A stretch of 49,522 nucleotides of DNA from the NCBI GenBank assembly GCA_037147235.1, contig JBAWVO010000008.1:1-49522 (forward strand), written 5' to 3'. This DNA is from JANXQG01 sp037147235 (GTDB lineage Bacteria; Planctomycetota; Planctomycetia; Pirellulales; Thermoguttaceae). Each line of letters opens with the position of its first letter. Position 1 is the first letter of the stretch. The notes beneath the pieces are model-generated. The model saw nothing but the letters and a program-made list of their open reading frames with translations, searched no databases and was not told the DNA's origin. A program made the position numbers and the translations under genes. Below, piece by piece: positions 1 through 8,127 of the stretch.

Positions 1-30
1 CTTCCCGCTTTTTTTACAAGACCAAAAATC

Positions 31-3000
31 TTAAGTTGGTTCGTATGGGGGCTCGCTGCGCTCTCCCCACCCTACGCATGCCGCCCGGACGGCCGCACCC
101 CAAGTTGTCAGTCGGGCGGTAATGCGGACCTCGCCTTGGTCGGTGAACTTGATGGCATTGCCCACCAGGTTGACCAATACCTGGCGGAGTCGCAACGGGT
201 CGGTGAATATGGTCTCAGGCAGGGGGCCAGCCATGTCGATATCGAGCTTCAACTGTTTGGCGTCGGCACGGACTCGCATCAGCGAGACAACATCGGCCAG
301 CAGCTCGTAGGGCGAACAGCGGGTCGGCTCGATCTCCATCTTTCCGGCCTCCACCTTCGACAAGTCGAGGATGTCGTTGATCAGTTCCAAGAGATGCTTG
401 CCGTTACGTCTGATGGTGTTGGCGGCTTCCAGGTAATCGGGATCTTTCAAGCTGTCGGTCAAGATTTCGGCATAGCCGAGGATGGCCGTCATCGGCGTGC
501 GGATTTCGTGGCTCATGTTGGTCAGGAACTCACTCTTAGCACGGGTCGCGGATTCGGCCTCTAAGGTCATTTGTTTGGCTTGACTGGTAGTCAATTCAAG
601 CTGTTCGTTGATTTCCTTGATTTCCTCGTGTCGGTCATGAAGGACGGCTATCATGGTGTTAAACGTCTCACCCAAGTCGTTGATCGGGTTGTTCCGGGCA
701 CTTTGGTAGACTACGCAGAGGCGGCAGTCGCCGAGTTTCTGCGCGAGTTTCCCCTGGACTTTGCCACCGCAAAAGGTGCCAGCGACCTCCCAGCAGCGCA
801 GGTTCTTATGGTTCCGATAGGACGAGCAGGCGGTGTTGTCGCACTTCTTGGATTCCCAGCAGGGGATCAGATTCGGGTTATCAAACCTGGCGGAGAAATT
901 GTTAAGCGTGACCACGTTGGTCATGAGATTCTTCACCTGGATCGCTGCCGACTGCAATTGTTCATTGAATTGTAGTAGTGCTTTCTTGGTTCGCGTCTGC
1001 TCGGTGATATCCATGCCTAATCCAATGAGGTGCGGCTTCCCGTCGAACATGACGCGCAGGCCGGTGAAATAGTAAGGAATCCGCCTGCCATCCTTGGTCG
1101 CGATCTCTGCTTCTGCATTGGACTCACCCGTGCGGAAAACTTCCTGCATTCGTTCCATGATATGCACTCGGTCAGCACCTTCAAAAAAGTCGGTGCCGTA
1201 CATCTTTCCGACTTCTTTTGCTGAGTAGCCTGTGACCGTTTCCCAGTTCTCGTTCCATCGCACGAACCGTTTCTCATCGAACATGTAGAAAACACCAGGG
1301 AGGCTGTTGATGATTTGGTCAGATGCTTCCCACTCTTTAGCGTCTCGCCTACGGCTGATGAGGCTCACGCCGAGAGCCGCCAGCAGAATGAAGCTCAGCG
1401 TTAAGACCCCCGTCGTCAACGCCTGCTCTCGCATGGGGGCATAGATCTCGTCCTGGTCCACCTTCGCCACGACAAACCAGGGCGTACCTGGGATGCTGCG
1501 CACGGCGGCCAATACAGGCTTGTTCCGGTAATCGACGCCCTCCATTACCACTTCGGGATCGCATATCGCTTGGGCAGCAACGTGAGTAGGCATGGCGATT
1601 GATTTTAGGTCGCATTCCGCTGCACGGGGTACGCTCCGTGCGGCGTGGCAGGCGGCACACGAAGCGGATTGGCTGCTATCCTTGCGAAACTCATTCATTG
1701 GCCCGTTCAGAGTGTGGTTCATCGGCAGCCTTAGGGACAATGCGGTCCCCTTCCGGTGGCGCAGTTCGTTCAAGTAGAGCGTCTCGTCGCCTTCCCGTCG
1801 GATCAGCAAGGTTTCGCCCGTGGGACTCGGCGTTGGCCAATTCTGGATCTGGGGATAGAGGAACTTCTCCGGGTCAACCTCAATGACGATCAAACCGAGC
1901 GGCGGCGCACCGGCTCCCGGCGAATCAAGGCGGTCGTTAAGGGGGATTGCCAGATCGAGATGGATTTCGCCCGTGAAGCGGCTAGGGTGCAGATCGGACA
2001 TCGCAACGCGATTGGATCGCAGGGCTTCCTTAGCGAGTGTTTGCGCAATGGGACCGAAGTGGACCTTGTTCGCGGGAGAGGCCAGCCGGACATTCATTTG
2101 CGGGTCCACCAACACGGCGCGCAGGCCCTGGTTGTGCTCCCGTATGGAGCAAAGCCTGGCCAGCAGCTCGGGTGGCACGGTGGCGGGTGCCGCGTCGCCC
2201 AGGAACTTACGCACCTGCTGGCCCAAGAACACGTCGCACATGACCGCCTGCGAATCGCTGAGCCGTTCTTCTCGCCAATCAACAATGTTCCGCACCTTCA
2301 GATCGGCGATGGCCGTCAGCCCTTCCTTTGCGCTCTCGCAAGACACAGCGACGTTATGTCTGAAAAAGCGATAGCCGACGGTCCCGATGCCCACCACCAA
2401 GAGCAAAAAGATCAGCACCGGCCCGCCTACAATCCAACCTCGCGGCCTCCGCAATGCGGTTTTCGGTGGGATCTGGAATAAAGAAAGCGGAAGCGTCTCG
2501 GTGCCCGCAGCGGCCAACAGACCCAGCCCCAGCGGTAGGAATGTGATGGCCGTCCAGAGGGCCATGGGGATCGTGTGCGAGTCGTAAAGCAGGGGCATAC
2601 CCACTGCGTAGCTCAAAACCATGACCAAACTGATCAATAACGTGGTAAGAGAGAGCGCCGAAGCGAATTGACGACACCACCCGCGGCGACCCAAGGGGGG
2701 CAGTTCGAGCAAGAGAGCCAGGGCCGCCAGCAGGAGTGCCGTGCCCGTCAGTGGAGACATCCGGCCCACGGGAATGTCTCCAATCCGATCCGGCGCGGTC
2801 GTCAGCCATCCCTCGATTGGCAATCCGAATCCATGAATCCATTGAATGGACACCGTCAGGCCCATTATCGTCAAACTGATCGCGACGAGGTAGGCCAGGG
2901 CGCGTGCCAGCGCATTGGACGGCCATTGGCCATGAAGCAAAAGGCCGCAACTCAACAACAATACGCACCAAGCTGTGCTGGGTGCCATGGGAACGAAATC

Positions 3001-3111
3001 GGGGCCAAACGCCAGGGACCGCCAATCACCAAACGCCCAATTCCCAATCGCGAGTGCGGCCAATGTACCCGCAATCAGGGCGCAGACCTGTATCGGTCGG
3101 CGAAGAGGCAT
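31..3111 (-). CDS. Membrane sensor histidine kinase with periplasmic haem motif, C-terminally truncated
   Basis: About seven hydrophobic segments fill the first 250 residues. A long extracytoplasmic region follows with one c-type haem motif (CAACH, residues 485-489), then a membrane segment near 560-580, a PAS domain near 600-705 (it contains FYMFDEKRFVRWNENW), a cysteine-rich stretch near 748-808, and a HisKA domain with phospho-acceptor His868 in SHEIRTP. The ATPase domain starts normally (N box NLVGNAIKF near 983). It then ends within about 40 residues in AVRAACVGWGERSEPPYE, which is encoded by a dispersed repeat. The G1, F and G2 boxes are absent, so autophosphorylation is unlikely unless another protein supplies ATPase function. 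I chose ATG at 3111 because the first membrane segment follows directly; a GTG at 3255 in frame would add 48 residues. It diverges from the secretin-like gene. Sensor class is certain; substrate is unknown, and the haem motif suggests redox or gas sensing. Confidence 0.8.
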   Translation of the reverse strand: MPLRRPIQVCALIAGTLAALAIGNWAFGDWRSLAFGPDFVPMAPSTAWCVLLLSCGLLLHGQWPSNALARALAYLVAISLTIMGLTVSIQWIHGFGLPIEGWLTTAPDRIGDIPVGRMSPLTGTALLLAALALLLELPPLGRRGWCRQFASALSLTTLLISLVMVLSYAVGMPLLYDSHTIPMALWTAITFLPLGLGLLAAAGTETLPLSLFQIPPKTALRRPRGWIVGGPVLIFLLLVVGIGTVGYRFFRHNVAVSCESAKEGLTAIADLKVRNIVDWREERLSDSQAVMCDVFLGQQVRKFLGDAAPATVPPELLARLCSIREHNQGLRAVLVDPQMNVRLASPANKVHFGPIAQTLAKEALRSNRVAMSDLHPSRFTGEIHLDLAIPLNDRLDSPGAGAPPLGLIVIEVDPEKFLYPQIQNWPTPSPTGETLLIRREGDETLYLNELRHRKGTALSLRLPMNHTLNGPMNEFRKDSSQSASCAACHAARSVPRAAECDLKSIAMPTHVAAQAICDPEVVMEGVDYRNKPVLAAVRSIPGTPWFVVAKVDQDEIYAPMREQALTTGVLTLSFILLAALGVSLISRRRDAKEWEASDQIINSLPGVFYMFDEKRFVRWNENWETVTGYSAKEVGKMYGTDFFEGADRVHIMERMQEVFRTGESNAEAEIATKDGRRIPYYFTGLRVMFDGKPHLIGLGMDITEQTRTKKALLQFNEQLQSAAIQVKNLMTNVVTLNNFSARFDNPNLIPCWESKKCDNTACSSYRNHKNLRCWEVAGTFCGGKVQGKLAQKLGDCRLCVVYQSARNNPINDLGETFNTMIAVLHDRHEEIKEINEQLELTTSQAKQMTLEAESATRAKSEFLTNMSHEIRTPMTAILGYAEILTDSLKDPDYLEAANTIRRNGKHLLELINDILDLSKVEAGKMEIEPTRCSPYELLADVVSLMRVRADAKQLKLDIDMAGPLPETIFTDPLRLRQVLVNLVGNAIKFTDQGEVRITARLTTWGAAVRAACVGWGERSEPPYEPT
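38..77. repeat. Dispersed repeat fragment ending the kinase gene
   Basis: This stretch shares long identical runs (starting GTTCGTATGGGGGCTCG) with 46491-46529. Both copies end in CCCCACCCTACG. Here the repeat lies inside the open frame of the truncated kinase and encodes its abnormal tail. The other copy lies just downstream of the CheB/CheR gene, also on the 3' side of a minus-strand sensor gene. The outer motif (GTAGGGTGG read on the minus strand) also resembles the ends of the palindromic element at 7932-8068. Confidence 0.6.
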
Positions 3112-3344
3112 TGTCAATAACGAGGCCGTTCTCACGTTGCGCTCCAAATCGTCATGCGTTTGGGGAATGCGGTGGTCTGCTGAGTAACTGTAGGATACAA
3201 ATAGCACTGAGAAATTGTAGAATAGACGGAGAGCCTTTATTCTCAAAACTGGCACGGCGGAAGGCTGGGAATTACAATAGAATATATTGTGAGATATGCA
3301 CGGCCAAAGTTGGCCACGTGGCCCTTGTTGCCATTGGAGTGGTT

Positions 3345-6308
3345 ATGCGAAGCTTTAAATGCTGTCATGCGAGAAGCATTGCAGTTCTTGCGGTACTCTT
3401 TTTCAGTTCCGCGGACCTAGCAAATTCGTCCGAACCCATTTCTGAAACGGGGGCTAAATCGGCGAAGGTCCCGCAGGCCGCGTCGACTGCCGCTGGGGCT
3501 ACGATTGCCCCCTCGCCCGAGGCACCACCATCCAAATCTGAGAAACGGCCGGTCGCCATGGGGAAAAAGGCGGAAAAGCTCCGTTTCCAGTTTCGCTTTC
3601 AGCCTTGGAAGGATGTGCTCGATTGGTTCGCCCAGCAGGCCGATCTTTCGCTGGTCATGGATGCACCGCCTTCGGGCACGTTCAACTACAGCGATACCCG
3701 AGAGTATACGCCGGCCGAAGCGATCGATCTGCTGAATGGCGTTCTTCTGACCAAAGGTTACACGCTCGTGCGCCGCGATCGGATGTTGATGCTCATCAAC
3801 ATTGAAGACGGAATCCCAGCCAACTTGGTGTCAACGGTGCCGCTGGAATTGTTGGACAGCAAAGGCGAGTTTGAACTCGTGAGCGTACTCTTCAACCTGA
3901 ACAAGATCCGCCCCGAAGACACCGAGACCGAGGTTCGCAAACTGCTAGGCCCGCAGGGATCGGTGGTGGCGTTGGCCAAGTCGCAGCAGTTATTCGTGAC
4001 CGATACGGCAGGGCGACTCCGCGCGGTCCGCGCCTTTCTGAAACGGATCGAAGGCCCCGAGGGAACGGTGTCGTCCGGGCTGAAGACATTCCGCCTGAAG
4101 TATGCCCGACCTGAGGAAGTGCTGCCGATTCTCCGCCAGTTGCTGGAGATTCCCGAAGAGAAGAACCTGGCGGCCGACGGTTCGATCCGCGTCGCCCAGG
4201 AGGTCGGCAGCGATCGATTGCTGGTCAGTGGGCGGCCGGACAAAGTGGCTCGTGCAAGCGAAATCATCGAGGGTCTCGACGTGCCATCCCCCGGTGCCGA
4301 AGGCACCGGCCGTCTCAGCGGTACTCCGCAACTGGAGGTTTATGCGTTGAACGGTTGCGATGGGGTGTCGGTTCTGGCGGTCTTGCAGACGCTCTTGGTG
4401 GGGCAGTCGGATGTGCGTCTTTCCGTCGATCCCAAGACGAGTAGCTTGATCGCCCTGGCACGTCCTGCCCAACATGCCACGATACGGACCACGCTCGCGC
4501 AATTGCAGCATGAGGGACAACGGGTCGAGGTCATCCGGCTGACGCGCGTCGATCCGCAAAGTGCCCTCGTCTCGATCAACAAGTTGTTCAGTTCCGGCGA
4601 CCCAAAGCAACCGTCGACCACGGCTCCCCAAATCGATGCCGATGTGGCGAATCGCCAGTTGCTGATCCGCGGGACAGATGCCCAGATCCTACAGATTCGT
4701 GATCTGCTGACCAAATTGGGTGAGCATTTCAACCCGGGCGATGCCGGCCAGGGCGGCCGCGTTCGCACCCTGCCGATGAGTGAAGAGGCTGCCCGAGCAG
4801 CCCTGCAGCGCGTCGAGGAAGTCTGGCCCACCATGCGGCCGAACAAGATTCGCATCGTGGCCCCTTCGGCAGGCAGCGGCGCGGAATTGCCCGATCGGTC
4901 GCGGGAAGCGAAGGAAAGAATGCCCACGCTTGACGAGCGACCGGCAGATCCGCCGAAGTGGCCGGAGGAGAAGCCGCGGCAGAAACCTCAGGAAAGCCCC
5001 AAAGCTGCGCCTGTTTCCAAAGTGACATTGACCGCACCTGTGCATTCGGGCAAGTTGCTTGGTGCCCGCGTCTTTTGGGTGGCTGATTTTGTCCCGACGA
5101 AGGCCGCCGTTCCCTTTCCGACTTCCGCCTTGGTAGCTGATCCTGTTCCTGGGAAGGCTGCCGTTCCCCTTCCGCCTTCCGTCTTGGTAGCTGATCCTGT
5201 TCCTGGAAAGGCCGCCGTGGAGGGCAAATCGCCTGCGGCGATTATCGTGATTCCCGGCCCCAAGGGTTTGACGATTACTTCGGAGGACATTGAGGCTCTC
5301 GACGAGTTCGAGCACCTCCTGACGGCGGCGGCCGACCGTTCGGTAAATGGGCCGATGGCGGTTTTTTACCTCAAGCACGCCAAAGCCCAAGCCGTGGCAG
5401 AAACACTCGACAAAATTCTCGCCGGCGGATCGTACGAATCCGAAGGTTCTTCTGAGAAAGGTTCGGAGGCTGCACGGCTTGCTGCCAGCCGCAGGGTATT
5501 GGCCACCGGTCCAATCAAAATTACGCCCGAGTCTCGATTGAATGCCCTCTTGGTGCTTGCAAACCGCGCCGATCAAGACACAGTCGAGCAATTGCTCAAG
5601 GTTCTCGATCTGAAGGAAAGCCCGGAAGAGATCGGGGTCTCGCCCAAGCCGCGGATGATCGCGGTTGAGCATGCACATGCCAAGGACATCGCCGACGTGC
5701 TTCGTCAGATCTATGCCGATCGCATCGTGGTTGCCCAGGGGCAGGAACAGCAGGGACGTGGGTTCATGCCGTTCTTCATGCGTGGGATGGGCGGCGGCGG
5801 TGGCGGCGGCGGACGAGGAGGCCAGGAAGGCGGCGGCGATCAGGGCGGGCAGAACCGACGTGACGAGGCAACGCGAATCTCGGTCGGCGTTGACACTCGC
5901 ACGAACACGCTGGTCATCGCCGCAACCGACGCCTTGTTTGAAGAGGTCAAGCTAGTGGTCCAGCAACTTGACGTGGCGGCAGCTTCGCAAAACGAAACGG
6001 TGCGGGTGGTCACCCTGCATCGCACCAGCGCGGCAGCCGTCCAAAAAGCCTTGGCGGCATTCGCGGGCGACGCCGTGCAAGCCAAAAATGTGGAAACCAC
6101 CCCCCCGGGCGTTATCGGCAACAATAATTCAACTTCTTCAACGCCGCCGTGGGCCAACCGAGGGTTCGGCCGCACATCCGGCGGCTCGTCCGGCAACCAA
6201 CCGTCGATGGGTAACGCCGAACAACCCGGTGGCAATTCGTCACCCGGCCAAGGTTTCGGCGGCCGGCGACGGTCGCGATCCATGCAGCCGGGCGGTCCCG
6301 GACAATAG
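3345..6308 (+). CDS. Secretin-N-domain repeat protein, Gly-rich, no secretin pore
   Basis: A 987-residue exported protein: residues 1-27 form a signal peptide (ending near SSADLANSS). A STN/N0-like module at about 75-160 (FQPWKDVLDWFAQQADLSLV) is followed by several secretin-N-type ring modules, recognisable by repeats such as FRLKYARPEEVLPILRQLL, FYLKHAKAQAVAETLDKIL, IAVEHAHAKDIADVLRQIY and VTLHRTSAAAVQKAL. A linker near 560-630 carries a duplicated Pro/Ala/Val unit (VADPVPGKAAV). A poly-Gly run and a Gly/Asn/Gln-rich tail follow. The C-terminal secretin beta-barrel is not present, so this is not a complete GspD/PilQ pore; it may be a periplasmic scaffold. The start is ATG 3345, with GGAG six bases upstream; the frame stays open further upstream but lacks a signal peptide there. 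It is divergent from the kinase. Confidence 0.75.
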   Translation: MRSFKCCHARSIAVLAVLFFSSADLANSSEPISETGAKSAKVPQAASTAAGATIAPSPEAPPSKSEKRPVAMGKKAEKLRFQFRFQPWKDVLDWFAQQADLSLVMDAPPSGTFNYSDTREYTPAEAIDLLNGVLLTKGYTLVRRDRMLMLINIEDGIPANLVSTVPLELLDSKGEFELVSVLFNLNKIRPEDTETEVRKLLGPQGSVVALAKSQQLFVTDTAGRLRAVRAFLKRIEGPEGTVSSGLKTFRLKYARPEEVLPILRQLLEIPEEKNLAADGSIRVAQEVGSDRLLVSGRPDKVARASEIIEGLDVPSPGAEGTGRLSGTPQLEVYALNGCDGVSVLAVLQTLLVGQSDVRLSVDPKTSSLIALARPAQHATIRTTLAQLQHEGQRVEVIRLTRVDPQSALVSINKLFSSGDPKQPSTTAPQIDADVANRQLLIRGTDAQILQIRDLLTKLGEHFNPGDAGQGGRVRTLPMSEEAARAALQRVEEVWPTMRPNKIRIVAPSAGSGAELPDRSREAKERMPTLDERPADPPKWPEEKPRQKPQESPKAAPVSKVTLTAPVHSGKLLGARVFWVADFVPTKAAVPFPTSALVADPVPGKAAVPLPPSVLVADPVPGKAAVEGKSPAAIIVIPGPKGLTITSEDIEALDEFEHLLTAAADRSVNGPMAVFYLKHAKAQAVAETLDKILAGGSYESEGSSEKGSEAARLAASRRVLATGPIKITPESRLNALLVLANRADQDTVEQLLKVLDLKESPEEIGVSPKPRMIAVEHAHAKDIADVLRQIYADRIVVAQGQEQQGRGFMPFFMRGMGGGGGGGGRGGQEGGGDQGGQNRRDEATRISVGVDTRTNTLVIAATDALFEEVKLVVQQLDVAAASQNETVRVVTLHRTSAAAVQKALAAFAGDAVQAKNVETTPPGVIGNNNSTSSTPPWANRGFGRTSGGSSGNQPSMGNAEQPGGNSSPGQGFGGRRRSRSMQPGGPGQ

Positions 6309-6395
6309 GGACCGTCGCCGCGGATGTCTGCCGGCGGGATTCATGCATCCGGGGAGCCACTTCTCCCAAGGGTTGAACTCTCACCTTCACCAAGA

Positions 6396-7091
6396 TCACG
6401 GAACCTTGGCGATGGCTGCGTTCGCGATATCGGTGATTACCTTGCGGATAAGTTCCCAAGTCTCTCGGTGGTAATGATCGAGTATGTCAATTTTTTGCGA
6501 GTCTTTGTAGCGGGCGAGTTTCCCAGCCTTCGATTCATAGGTCTTGCTCGCGACTCCCTGGTTATGAACCAACACGTCGCGTGAAGCTTTGGCTTCCGCG
6601 ATTTTTTCGATCTCATCTGGCGACGGGCAGCCGAGCTTGGCCTTGTCCTCCATGTACGCGAACCAGCCGGTAGGACGGTCGTACATAATCTCGTTCAGTT
6701 CTTTGTTGACCACCAGAAACGTGATCGCGTCCTTGTCCGGCGCATCCAAGACGGTTTTGAAGTCCACCTTCTTCCCGATCAGGTTTTGCGGATACGCCAT
6801 CAGCCAAAGGCGCAGCAGGTTGAAGAAGTCGTTTTCAAAGATCGAGATAAATTGTTGAAAGGTCGCCTCGGCGAGTTGCTCTACCACGTACCCCCGCGCT
6901 TTGCCGGCAAGATCGGCCTGCGTAGTCACGGTGCCGGTGGCCGTGTTTCGGATGGAGAACGTGTAGCCGGTCTGGACGACTTCTTGGACGATGCGCCAGG
7001 CGATTTCCGTGTCGGTGTAGTAATCGTGGGCAGCGTTGAGATCCGCCAAAGCACGGTCGCGCAGTACTCGGATATCGTCAGCCAGTGCCAT
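6396..7091 (-). CDS. HEPN-like hypothetical protein
   Basis: A 231-residue soluble, mostly helical protein that I cannot name. Near the C-terminal third it has an R-x4-H motif (R171-DVLV-H176, followed by N), which is the catalytic signature of HEPN ribonuclease-like domains, in a helix-rich context (EKIAEAKASRDVLVHNQG). HEPN proteins often act in toxin-antitoxin or abortive-infection systems, usually with a small partner. A small gene lies just upstream on the same strand (7169-7411), so a two-gene operon is plausible. I chose ATG 7091: the frame continues upstream, but it runs into 16-bp tandem repeats that would give a low-complexity extension. HEPN membership rests on this motif and on helical character only. 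Confidence 0.5.
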   Translation of the reverse strand: MALADDIRVLRDRALADLNAAHDYYTDTEIAWRIVQEVVQTGYTFSIRNTATGTVTTQADLAGKARGYVVEQLAEATFQQFISIFENDFFNLLRLWLMAYPQNLIGKKVDFKTVLDAPDKDAITFLVVNKELNEIMYDRPTGWFAYMEDKAKLGCPSPDEIEKIAEAKASRDVLVHNQGVASKTYESKAGKLARYKDSQKIDILDHYHRETWELIRKVITDIANAAIAKVP

Positions 7092-7096
7092 GAGAA

Positions 7097-7176
7097 CCCT
7101 CTGCTCAACGGACCCTCTGCTCAACGGACCCTCTGCTCAACGGACCCTCTGCTCAACGGACCCTGTACTCAACAAA
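7097..7176. repeat. 16-bp tandem repeat, four exact units plus one degenerate
   Basis: The unit CCCTCTGCTCAACGGA repeats exactly four times (7097-7160), and a fifth, degenerate unit runs 7161-7176. It separates the HEPN-like gene from the 80-residue gene upstream in the same transcription direction. The stop codon of the small gene falls inside the degenerate unit. There are no spacers, so this is not a CRISPR. It could affect translation of the downstream gene through copy-number change. Confidence 0.85.
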
Positions 7177-7411
7177 CCATGTCCAAGATTGCCTGAACGG
7201 CAGCCGCATCACCTCCGCGGCCCAAGTTGATGACGGCTTCTTCCGGAGCCCCGTTGAACGAAATAACGTGTTCGTCAAGCCAATAGCCAATGTGGCGGCT
7301 GTCGAGAAGTCGCTGGACTTCGTCAAGCTGGCTGACAGGCACTTCGATGTACGGCCCGGCCGTGCCATCGGTCGAGACGCGCAGAGGCTTTTTGGTCGTG
7401 GTATCGGTCAT
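7169..7411 (-). CDS. Small conserved-looking protein upstream of the HEPN-like gene
   Basis: An 80-residue soluble protein with a compact alpha/beta look (AGPYIEVPVSQLDEVQRLL, then IGYWLDEHVISFNG and GRGGDAAAVQAILD). I do not recognise a named family. ATG 7411 is preceded by AGGAG at a suitable distance, which supports real translation. Its stop lies in the last degenerate unit of a 16-bp tandem repeat, and the HEPN-like gene starts 77 bases further on, in the same direction. A role as partner or antitoxin is only inferred from position. Confidence 0.55.
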   Translation of the reverse strand: MTDTTTKKPLRVSTDGTAGPYIEVPVSQLDEVQRLLDSRHIGYWLDEHVISFNGAPEEAVINLGRGGDAAAVQAILDMVC

Positions 7412-7831
7412 GGTCCGTTACTCCTGTTCACGAATTGCCTAAAACTCTCCCTAGGGCGACTGCTTCACCTACTAATCGGTAACGACTCGCTGCTTCGTGA
7501 TCAACATGGCTCGCTCGACCTTCAGGGAGCTACCTAAAGGAGACTTCAGCCAGCCGAGAAACTCGACGCTCCAATCTTTCTCGCCCCTGCCGAACACCCG
7601 AAATTCATCTTTCTTCCCATTTTAGCGGATTTGCGACAGGTGTCAAGATTTGTTCCTTTCCAGGATGTCTCTTTCCAGGAACGCCCCCATCTATCCAGCG
7701 GGTTCCTCTCGAGTGTCAAAAAAGGTTCACTTCCCGTGGCAGTCGCCCTTCGTGGTCAAAAAATGCCTGCCATTTTCGCAAAATCGAGAAAGACTGCGGT
7801 TTCCATGGCCGATACGATATAGGCGGCATAG
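7412..7831. other. Non-coding stretch upstream of the receptor locus
   Basis: About 420 bases in which I find no convincing gene. The short open frames here have no ribosome-binding sites or recognisable residues. It ends where a copy of the yfiR-receptor junction begins. The promoter of the 80-residue gene should lie at its left edge. Confidence 0.5.
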
Positions 7832-7890
7832 TAGCTACCGTCGGTACCGTCTGCCTGCGCCATATATGCGGTGCATAACAAGCAGGCGGC
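7832..7890 (+). repeat. Relic copy of the yfiR-receptor junction
   Basis: The sequence starting TAGCTACCGTCGGTA closely follows the one just after the yfiR gene at 11848-11900, including the later matching parts around GGTGNATAAC and AGGC. At 11848 this junction leads into the second TonB receptor; here it leads, after an inserted palindromic element, into the first receptor. This marks the left boundary of a segmental duplication. Confidence 0.6.
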
Positions 7891-7931
7891 ATTGATCACA
7901 ACCTTGCCAACTGCTGTCGCTGCTAGCTCGA

Positions 7932-8068
7932 CGTAGGGTGGGTGAAGCACGGACCGCGAGCAAAATGGTGCGTTACGCGAACCGATCCAGAACAGGGTAA
8001 ATGTTCCCATGGTTCGACTCCGTGCGTAACCCACCATTTCCCGGCCGGTTCGCTCCACGCACCCTACG
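7932..8068. repeat. 137-bp imperfect palindromic element (MITE-like)
   Basis: The ends are CGTAGGGTG and CACCCTACG, a perfect 9-bp inverted pair. Inside, AAATGGTGCGTTACGC is mirrored by GTGCGTAACCCACCATTT with a few mismatches. The whole can fold into one long hairpin. It sits between the relic junction at 7832 and the first receptor gene. No coding capacity is seen. Such GTAGGGTGGGT palindromes look like non-autonomous dispersed repeats. Confidence 0.65.
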
Positions 8069-8127
8069 GCCTGCCGTTACTGCAAGGTTATGATCAAGCT
8101 CAAGGCCAACCTAGGGGGGCAGGATTA

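Noticed and set aside
7097..7176. CRISPR array
   Set aside because: The 16-bp units are directly adjacent with no spacers.
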